Source: Gnetum montanum (lineage: Eukaryota > Streptophyta > Gnetopsida > Gnetales > Gnetaceae). From it: a stretch of DNA of 64,000 nt. The translations under genes and the position numbers were made by a program. The notes under the pieces were generated by a model. That model was not told where the DNA came from, searched no databases, and worked only from the letters and a program-made list of their open reading frames with translations. Of the stretch, positions 24,460 through 33,277 are shown in pieces. The stretch is from positions 245,648 to 309,647 of the forward strand of contig MNCI01005895.1 of NCBI GenBank assembly GCA_015680685.1, given 5' to 3'. Every line of letters starts with the position of its first letter. The stretch's first letter is position 1.

Positions 24460-26815
24460 TCTGGTATCTTAAAGAACCTTTCTCTAGTGTGTAGAAAATT
24501 ATTTTTTGGGATCTTGAAGAACCATTTTTTTGGTATCTTTAAGAATCTTCTTTTGGTATCTCAGAAAAAAAAAATTTAGTTTCTTAAAAAATAATTTTTG
24601 TCATATCTCGAGGAACCTTTTTTTGGTATCTACAAAGAACTATTTTTCTACTATTTTGAAGAACTATTTGTTTTTTTCTTAAAGAACCTTTTGTTGTATC
24701 TTAAAGAACTTTTTATCACTATCTCTACGATCATTTTTTTTGTTATCTCAAAGAACTATTTTTTGGTATGTTGAAGAATCTTTTTCTAATTTCTCGGAGA
24801 CTAGTTTTTAATTATTTCAAAGAACCTTTTTTGGATACCATGAAAAATCACATTTTAATATCTATAAGAATCATTTTTCTAATATCTTGATGAATTTTTT
24901 TATGATATCTTAAAAAATAATTTTCTAGTATGCGAAACAATCTTTTTCTAGTATTTCAAAGAATCACTTTTCTTGTATCTAGAAGAATGTTTTTTTGGTA
25001 TATCAAAGAAATTTTTTCTACTATATTGAAGAACCTTTTTTTGATATCTTGAAGTACCATTTTTTTGTATCTTTGAAGAATCATTTTCTCATGTATCTTA
25101 AACTACCTTTTTCTAGTAGGTCAAAGAATCATTTGTTAGTATCTTCAAAGAATCATTTTGTCATGTATTTTGAAAAATATTTTTTTGGTATATTAAATAA
25201 CCTTTTTCTTATACCTCAAAGAACTATTTTTCTGGTACATTAAAAAAATGTTTTCTAACACCTTAGAAGAATTGCTTTTCTATTATGTCTAAGAGCTATT
25301 TTCTGGTATCTTGAAGAACCATTTATTCATGTATATCAGATAACCTTATCCGTTTATCTCGAAGAATCCTTTTTTGGTATCTTAAGGAATGTTTTTCTAA
25401 AATTTCAAAGAATCATTTTTTGGTATACCGAGAAACATTTTTTTGGTATTTTCAATAAATATTTTCTAGTTTTTCAATGAACCATTTTCTTTTAGCTTAA
25501 AGAACCATTATCTATTTTGTCAAAGAATCATTTTTCTAGTATCTTAAATAGTCTTTTTCTACTATGTTGAAAAATTATTTTCTAATATCTCAAAGAACCT
25601 TTTCCTAGTATTCTAGAAAATCATTTTTTTGGTATCTTAAAGAACATTTGTCTAGCACCTTTAAAAAATTCTTTTTCTGGTCTATCAAAGACTTATTTTT
25701 TATCTATTTCAAAAAGTGGATTTTCTAATATGTCAAAGAATCATTTTCTACTATCTGTAAGAACCTTTTTCTATCTCAAAAAACCATTTTTTGTTATCTT
25801 AAGACATCATTTTCTAGTACTCCAAAGAACCTTTTCTTGGTATCTAAAAGAACTATTTGCTATTATATTAAAAGAAAATTTCTGGTATCTTGAGAATACT
25901 TTTTTTAGTACCTTGAAATACCTTTATCTTGAAAGAACTTTTTCTAGAATCTTTATGGATCATTTTTTTGATATCTTGAAAAATCTTTTTTTGTTATGTC
26001 AAAAAAAAATTTTCTAGTACTTTGAAGAAAATTTTTTGACTATCTTGAAGAACCATTTTCTATTATCTTAAGGAAATTGTTTTTATTATCTCAAAGAAAC
26101 TCTTTCTAATATCTCAAAAATTATTTTTTTGATATCTTAAAAAAAATTTCTATTATCTCAAAATATATTTTTTATTATCTCCTAGAATCATTTTTTGATA
26201 TCTCAAAAAATCATTTTTTGGTATCTCCAAGAATTTTTATTTGGTATCTCAAAGAAGCTTTATTTGATATGTTTGAGAATCATTTTTTGGTATCTCAAAG
26301 AAGCTTTTTCTAGTAGCTTCAAGAACCATTTATAAGTATCTCAAGGAATCTTTTTTTAGTATCTCTAATAACCTTTTTTTAGTATCTCGAAGAACCCTTT
26401 TTTTGTATCTCAAAAAATCATTTTCTATTATCCCAAAGAAAATTTTTCTTGTATCTTGATAAACCTTTATCTTGAAGAACCTATTTTTGGTATCTTCGAG
26501 AACCATTTTTTAGTATCTCATAAAATATTCTTTTGCTATCATGAACAAGCATTTTCTATTAGCTTGAAGAAGCTTTTTCTTGTATCTTAAAGAATCTTCC
26601 TCTTGTATATAAAAAAAATATTTTATCCTATATTGAAAAATATTTTTAAGGTATGTTGAAGAAATTTTTGATCATATCTTGAATAAACTTTTTCTAGTCT
26701 CTTAAAGATTCATTTTTCTAGTATATCGAAAAATCATTTTCTCATATCTTGAAAAATATTTTTTTGGTATCTCGAAGAACCAATTTTTGGTATCTCAAAG
26801 AATCAATTTTTGGTG
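24460..26815. repeat. 23-bp minisatellite array, right block
   Basis: About 100 further units of the same 23-bp repeat as at 18174-23515, continuing after the solo LTR. The end at 26815 is abrupt, passing to unrelated sequence (GGTGCAATTATCAATTG). No gene content. Confidence 0.92.
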
Positions 26816-27663
26816 CAATTATCAATTGAGAATTGGAATACCATGCAAAAAAATCATGAATTCTACCCCTAGGAAAATCTAACGTAGTTGTAGTCTTCAT
26901 CTCAACTTTGTGAATTTGTCCTTCATCTTAATGTGGATCATACTCTCCATCTTATTTAGTTGATGCTGCATAGGCCAATTGATCTCATCATCAATGGTGT
27001 TATCCATCGTAGGCTAAGGTTAAGCTAATGGGATATAAGAACTAGATTCATGTTTGAAGGAAAAGAGGTCCTTTGGAAAATGGGGTTCATAGTTAGATAG
27101 AGAGAAATCAAAACTCCCTTTGGAGGTGGAGGCAAAATCTAGAAGCTATCACTAGGAGTAAACTTGTCCAAAAGAGTGACAGTTTGTTGCACTTTTAGGA
27201 TGAGTGATCTAGGATGCATTGGCAATGTTCTAGAGGGTAAGGATGAGCCCTAAATTTCACTCCTACATCTTCGTCTGTAGGGCTACAAGTAAAAATCATG
27301 GTAGATTAATATGGTAGCTACATTGTAGACAATGGAGAAAGGTAGAATTGACACCTTGAGGCTTTTAGAAATTTTCAAAGTGAATAGAAAAGTGTTTTAC
27401 AAGCTCAATCACATATTACTAGAGTTGTAGTATTCTAGAATAAGGTGCTTACCCACTTGATATCATGGAGATTAATCCATGGTAAAACTCCTTAGGATTT
27501 TATAGTCCACAGTAGGTTTGAATGATAATCTTTCCAACATTTAGAAGGGCTAGGTCTTTCATAATGGCTTCTCTAGTGAGGTTGATTTTCATCCCTCAGT
27601 ATGTAGTATGATTTTCCCTCGAGTTGTTGTAGAACAATACATCTTAGAGGTTGGGATCCCATT
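26816..27663 (-). other. Flank of element B, probably the far part of the interrupted LINE
   Basis: No certain gene. On the minus strand, joining it at the CCATT target site to 43104-43500 gives a continuous non-satellite sequence, so it is the other half of the target. A short frame (EAIMKDLALLNVGKIIIQTY) is open near 27570-27500, but I cannot assign it. It may be the LINE 3' region or older intergenic DNA. Confidence 0.35.
27659..27663 (+). other. Left target site duplication of element B
   Basis: CCATT immediately before the 5' LTR. The identical CCATT follows the 3' LTR at 43099-43103. Five-base duplications are normal for gypsy integrases, so this fixes both ends of the element exactly. 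Confidence 0.9.
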
Positions 27664-29343
27664 TGAAACACCCTAAAATTTTGGGATCCTCTTGCTTCAC
27701 CAGGGTCTCAGAATTTAGGCAAGGAATTTCCACAAGTGCAGCATCATAATAGTTTGGCTAGAAATGGATGCTCTGACTACATACTATCCAGTTTGGCAAG
27801 TTTTCTAGTCAAGAGGTTTGCTACGCTATGCTACGCCATGTAGCATATCAAGCCTCGGAAGACAATTGCTTAGGCAACCAAACTATTACACAATAGAGTG
27901 CTACGCTACCCAACGTAGCATAGCATAGCAAAGGCAAAATAGAAAGGCTTAGCTTACCGAGTGATCCCAATTGCACTTGGCAAGAATTCTAGCCTTCAAA
28001 ACCAATTGCCTTGCTCAAATCCAAGTCTTTGGTAGAGCATCTCATCGGAATATGGCATATTAAGCAAAATGCAGGCTATGTTGTCTACTACGCTATGCTA
28101 AGCTATGCAGTGTAGCACAACATAGAGACAATGCAAGAATAACAAAAGGCATCTCAATATGCAGGATCAAGAAGTTCAAAAGCTTCACGTCACAAAGAGC
28201 AAAGGTTGAAGATTGTTAATATGATCTTCAAACTTAAGTGCAAATCATAGTTCAGGCCAGCCGCTATGCTATGCTATGCTACATAGCGTAGCAAACATGC
28301 AGAACCAGCTCAGCATGGTGTAGCAAGTAGAAAATTTCTTCTTCGAACTAGTGGCTATGCTATGCAATGCTACATAGCCTAGCATGGTGTAGCAAGTAGC
28401 TACTCTATGCTAACAAGCTATGCTCCACAATGTAGCAAGTGGCTATGCTACATCGGTGCACTTCACTCGTATGCATCGTTGGCACACCTGATCCCAGCAT
28501 GTCCAATTTCAACAGCATGATTGTAGTGCTATAGGCTCATTAATCATCTTTGCATGTTCATGAAGCATAGACACGTCAACATCTTGTGGGTCTAGGACAC
28601 ATGGCATTCAAACCACATTTCTCATGTGCTGCTAGTCCTATAAATACCCTAACAAGCAACACTCCAAGGGTTGGAAAATCAATTAAAAAATATGTTAGCA
28701 AGTTAGCAAGTTGGAAAATTAGCAATTCAAAGGGTATTTCAATGGGTTGGCAAGGTGGTAAATTTTGCACAGTTGGCAATTTGAGAATTAAAAGGGTTGA
28801 CAATCTTGAGCATTGTTAACATTTTTGCGAGTTGGAAAAAATCAAAGAGTTGGCATTCCCGTTTGGCACTATGTTAGCCCTTTCCTATTGCCTTTGTAGC
28901 ATTTTGCATCGTTAGCTCCTGAGTCCGTGTTCAAGTGCATAGTCAATTTTGCTTTGAGCATCCTGGTTGCTTTTGGGATCTCTATCCTTCCCAGTGTTGT
29001 GCAACCAATTGTATCCACCTTGACAAAGTAAAGTCATAATCTTGAAGTGGTGCAATTCTTAACTCCAGTTCGCTTTATTTTCCTCTTTATCATTGCATTT
29101 TACATCTTTTTTAGCTTCATCACATTTAATAATTGTTATTTTATGCTATAAGCATTTTTTCTCAAAATGACGTTTGAAAAATGTTTAGTGACACTGACTA
29201 AGTTCCTATATGATCAACCAGACTATTCAGGGTACCCTGTTTTCATTTTATCGACGACGGCCCTCATGCGGATCTGAGGTTAAGACTATTTGACTAACGA
29301 CCTCTTGGTGTTTTTCCAGCCATCGAAGTTTTTGGTCGCTACA
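27664..29343 (+). repeat. 5' LTR of element B
   Basis: 1680 bp, TGAAACACCC...GGTCGCTACA. U3 contains about six clusters of CTATGCTA / TAGCATAG words able to fold into hairpins (27815-27850, 27898-27935, 28085-28125, 28260-28300, 28350-28395 and 28400-28450). A TATAAATA box lies at 28639-28646, followed by a region of repeated GTTGGCAA/GTTAGCAA words (28690-28790). The two ORFs at 28576-28819 lie on opposite strands of this stretch and are not genes. Confidence 0.92.
28639..28646 (+). promoter_or_regulatory. LTR TATA box, element B
   Basis: TATAAATA in CCTATAAATACCC, about 975 bases into the 5' LTR. The 3' LTR has the same octamer at 42395-42402 (CTTATAAATACCC). This is the probable core promoter of gag-pol. 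Confidence 0.72.
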
Positions 29344-29349
29344 GTTTTC

Positions 29350-29369
29350 TGGTGCTAGAAGGAGGGCCA
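29350..29369 (+). other. Primer binding site of element B
   Basis: TGGTGCTAGAAGGAGGGCCA begins six bases after the 5' LTR ends. The same word occurs on the minus strand at the matching place of element A, which supports it as a functional site. The tRNA is not assigned. Confidence 0.75.
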
Positions 29370-29399
29370 TTGGTGCTTCATCCATGTTATACGATAGTC

Positions 29400-29727
29400 C
29401 TATGTGTGTTCTGTAGCCCGACATGTACTAGCATAAACTTGAGACCCTTTTGCGGTTGTTTATGCACTATGTGGTGCAGATCGATCACTTCGACGATTCG
29501 TTTGGAACACTACAAGACATAAAGCCTCTGATCACCATTTGACCCTCTTGTTTAACAATAGTTTTGCATGCGTTCTATACCCCGTCACGCACTAGCATAA
29601 ACATGACATCCTTTTGTAGTTGTTTATGCATCGTGTGGTATAGATTGGTCTCTTTGAAGGTTCCTTCAAAATCCTACAAGATGTAAAGCCTTTGATCACC
29701 TTCCAATCTCCTTGTTTTCTTCATTTT
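29400..29727 (+). repeat. 164-bp tandem duplication in the leader of element B
   Basis: ACTAGCATAAAC recurs at 29427 and 29591, and ACAAGACATAAAGCC / ACAAGATGTAAAGCC at 29512 and 29676. Both pairs are 164 bases apart. The phrase TTGTTTATGCA(C/T)... also recurs at the same spacing. The leader of element A is duplicated too, with a different unit. Confidence 0.8.
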
Positions 29728-29750
29728 CAAACCCTGTTATCTTTATGAAA

Positions 29751-31606
29751 ATGATTTCGCCAAGCACCATTGCTACCACCTCTAACATTGAGGTTCCCCT
29801 TTAGGTTCAAGGAATCATAGGTGCTGAATAGCCACCCAACCTAGTGTTGGGACCACATCAATCCCTCAGGATCCAAAATCGAGGACCTAAGGGTTTGGCC
29901 CAACAACAAAAGTGATATAAATTTCTTTGCGCTAAGGTGTAGGGAAACCTATTCTTAGATGTGCAAGAACTCAAAGACAAACATAGCTTGAAGTTCGGTT
30001 ACTGCAATGGGAAGGAATTTATTCCCACTCGCAGCATTTCCATTCCTTTAACGTAAATGAACCAATGGCTTATAGATGAGTTGATCTAGGTCATTAGGCT
30101 TGGGGAGCCGTAGGACACAATGTCTCACCATGACGAGGCTTTCCAAGATGTGCAAGAGGAACTGGATTCCCAATCCGAGGGGTGGGGTCAAATCAACCTT
30201 GCCACCATCCCTCCTAACCCATCCTTCTAGACAAACCCATTTTCTATTTCCACTCCATTTAGGATCACCACTCCACTATTGCAATGTAAAATTCAACCAG
30301 CAACGGGTAGCCATGCCATGCACTTGGCGTATCAACACATCCACTCTTCTATTTCATTCTCAACCACTACCCCACCACAAACTTATCACACATCCATTTT
30401 TTCTTTGCAACATACATTGGTCATGACTACCCTACCCCACATTCATACTGTACCTACCTCACAGTCGTATGCAGCTTCTGCCTCCATTCCTACATTTACA
30501 CCAGTCCCACCATTAGCGACAAGCCCAGGCTTGTCCACATGGTAAGCCCCATTCACTTCTCCTACTTCACAACCATCATAGATGTTCTACTTCACTTCTC
30601 CATGCACTCTCAGTCAGGATTTCACCTAGACTAAGAGCATACAGGATGTAGTAGAGGCAAGAAAAGACTTGGCCTACATTACATACAAGAACACCTTAAC
30701 AAAGAAGGACAAGGACAAGGGTAAGGCTGCAACAACCATAGTAGCCACTGTGGTGAATGAGGCCAAGCCCAAAAACAGTAACAAGAATAATAAAAAAATG
30801 GCCGCACCTACAACTAACCTCATGCCCAAAAAGGGAAACACACCTTAGCCTCCACCACCTACACCTAAAGTACCTACATCCCCCAAGTCGAACTTTGAGT
30901 GTAAAGATTGTTTAAAGTATACCCCACTGCCTATAAAGCCTTCAAATCTTCTAAAGCAATTACAAGTGGTGGGATACATCCAACACAAGAGGATGTCGGA
31001 GGAGGAAGTAACGAAACATCAACGGTACTGTGAACTCCTTAGGAACTCCTCTTTAGCTTTGTCCAATGAGCCCTGAGTTCCTAAGGGTTTAAAGTTGGAG
31101 TGGTTCTATGACTACCATCAACAGTGTGGTCATGACACAGATTATTGTATGGATTTGAAGGACAATATCCAAAGGATGATTGATCAAGGAAAATTTGTGC
31201 TAGATGAAAGCAATTCAATACTTCTTGAGAATTAATCCCTGCATGTCTACACTAATCCTGTCAACCCCAACAATGCTGGTTATATTATCAACACCATCGG
31301 TATTGACAATGATCCTAGACCATCCCAGTAGCCATTTGTGATCCATGTGCCTCAGCATAGTGCACCAGCACCACCAGTGGCTAATCAAAACCTATAGCAA
31401 CCTTTTGTCGTGAGAGTCCCTCCCAAGACATCTTCGTTTCCACCAACTGTTCCATGGGTATATGCCCCTACACCATATGTAAATAGCCAAACTACACCAC
31501 TTCACACACTAACTTCATTAGCTCCATTCATTATTAGGGGGCCAAGCCATTCAATAGTCCCCTCCCCACATAAGATAGCTTCACAGCCTTCTCATCCTAC
31601 GAAATG
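29751..31606 (+). pseudogene. Gag, element B, lacking the capsid domain
   Basis: One frame can be followed from the ATG at 29751 to 31606 with about 16 stops, mostly TAG. It begins MISPSTIATTSNIEV, then has a Pro/Thr/Ser/His-rich stretch (30200-30540), a Lys-rich stretch (30690-30840, KKDKDKGKAATTIV) and a knuckle-like block at 31101-31148 (FYDYHQQCGHDTDYC, first Cys lost), then a second Pro-rich tail. The stretch QDFTQTKSIQDVVEARKD near 30620 aligns with element A's segment just after its capsid domain. The capsid domain itself, clear in element A, is missing here between about 30540 and 30620. Gag would build the particle, so this copy could not have done so alone after the deletion. Confidence 0.82.
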
Positions 31607-31639
31607 ATAAGTGTGCTTCACGAGTGAGACGTCAAGGGA

Positions 31640-32760
31640 AAGTACCATCTAAGTACTTCCAAGCCTACGTCCTTGCCCCCTAAATCTACATCTTCTCTTC
31701 CAAAAGATGAAATTTGTACACCTACAAAGCCTTCATCCCCTCACATGAAAGGGTCTAATCCTAGACCCGAAACTACCCCTCATCAAGAAATTCGTCTGCT
31801 AGGATGAATGGAAGAGGAGAAAGGTAGCAAACAAAAATTTTCCCCTAACCTTTTAAGTGCCCTCACTTAGGTCAAGTAGGCTCTAAAATAAAAAAACATT
31901 ATGCTGAGCTTGTACGACCTAATCATGACATCTACCACACACTGTGAGGCCTTGGTTTTCATGTTAACATCAATTCTGGTTGATGAGAACATGCTAGCAG
32001 AAAAGGCGATCCATTCAGTCATGCTTCCTTCTGCGCCTGTAGAACCAAAGCTATCCCAATTAACTTTCAGTGATGATTCCATTAGGGAAGACCCTAAAAA
32101 GGGTCAGGTAATGATAGCACCTCTTTTCATCATAATCTAGGTTGGTCAACATAAGATCCGAAGGGTACACATTAATGATGGGGCTACTACCAATGTCATC
32201 CCTTTCCCTATTGTGGACAAGATAGGTTTGGTTGACCATATCAGACCCACAACAACATCATGCTTAAAGTCATTCAATGGGGCACAAGTTGTGGTAAAAG
32301 GCATGGTCCATATTGACTTCATGGCAAGGGACCAATTCCCCACAAACGCAACATTCATAGTGGTTGAAGAGATGCTTGGGTTTAAACTAATCTTGGGGAG
32401 GTCATGGTTAGCATAACTTAGGGTTTTCTCTTCACTCATACATCAGGAAATCCACCTATCCTATGTAGGAAGGGAGGTGGTAATCCATGGTGACGAGGTA
32501 GAAACACAAGCTATCAGCAACGTAGATATGGAATAGTGCTCAGAGGTTGTAACCTTTGAGAATGAAGTGCTTGTCTCTGTAGATACTAACTATCTAGCAA
32601 AGGAGGTGGTTCAACATGCTGGTTCAGAAAACGGAAATGCATGGGCTGAGTTTCCCTTCCGAGTGGGGGATAGCGATGTGGACAAAGGCCATAGCAAAGC
32701 ATCCCAGCCTTATGCCTTGTCCAATCCACGATGGGTCAAGAAGCAGTTACACATAGTGTA
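31640..32760 (+). pseudogene. Retropepsin region, element B
   Basis: A single frame, shifted from gag, runs from about 31640 to the TAG at 32758-32760 with some six internal stops. The pre-protease part has SLYDLIMTSTTHCEAL (matching element A). The catalytic box is NDGATTNVIP at 32174: the usual D-(S/T/G)-G-A has become N-D-G-A, which removes the catalytic Asp. The C-terminal protease block is LGFKLILGRSWLA (near 32370-32412). A tail of about 110 codons follows (DTNYLAKEVVQHAG...). This polyprotein segment ends well before RT begins at about 35980; a 3.2 kb spacer separates them. Confidence 0.82.
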
Positions 32761-32889
32761 GAAACCACACAGCTTCTTGCCCAGTTAGCATCCTTTGCAT
32801 ATTTACCACCTTTTCATTTTTCATCCATCAATTTATGCTAGGTACCAATTAGCTATTCTCTAAATCATTAGCATATCATTTGTTTACCA

Positions 32890-33115
32890 TTCCATGGACC
32901 GAAATGGCCTAAAACTACGCTACTACATCCGATGGCCTGAAATGGCCTAAAACTATACTACTATGCCATGGCCCGAAATGGCCTAAAACTACACTACTAT
33001 TCGATGGCCCACCATGGCCTAAAACTAGCAAAGGCCCGAAATGGCCTAAAACTAGCAAAGGCTCGAAATGGCCTAAAACTAGCAATGGCCCGAAATGGCC
33101 TAAAACTAAAACATC
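32890..33115. repeat. Junction tract between protease and antisense gene Y
   Basis: Three units of about 40 bp, then four units of 26 bp, all built on CGAAATGGCCTAAAACTA, with GCAAAGGC or GCAATGGC linkers. The tract lies between the plus-strand protease stop (32760) and the minus-strand gene Y stop (33278). The short plus ORF at 32968-33150 is repeat-encoded and not counted. 33116-33277 is AT-rich. Confidence 0.88.
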
Positions 33116-33277
33116 AAAAGAGAAAACATAACATAAAATTGATCACATAGATAATGCATAAGCTAGCATAAGATCAATTTTCTTTCAAAATTCACTTCTT
33201 TCATTCAAATTTTTTTCATCAAACAATGTTTGCAAAATTTTTGGTAAAAATTACAAAAAATCAAAAACCCATGCTAT

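Noticed and set aside
18859-26017. Many ORFs of 60-100 codons, rich in F, I, S, L, Y and K, on both strands
   Set aside because: They are translations of the 23-bp array. As 23 is not divisible by three, units rotate through the frames, and the A/G choice in TCT(A/G)G decides between stop and Trp. No start context, conservation or domain.
18174-26815. Array considered as a CRISPR array or as heat-shock element cluster
   Set aside because: There are no unique spacers between repeats and the organism is a plant. GAA and TTC words are present but not at the alternating two-base spacing of heat-shock elements.
28576-28819. Opposed ORFs of 75 and 77 codons in the 5' LTR
   Set aside because: They recur at the same place in the 3' LTR (42342-42575 and 42371-42559), spanning the transcription start region. 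They reflect GTTGGCAA word repeats, not protein genes.
30100-30545. Plus ORFs of 108 and 88 codons
   Set aside because: They are alternative frames of the Gag region; the Gag frame is continuous from 29751 through this stretch.
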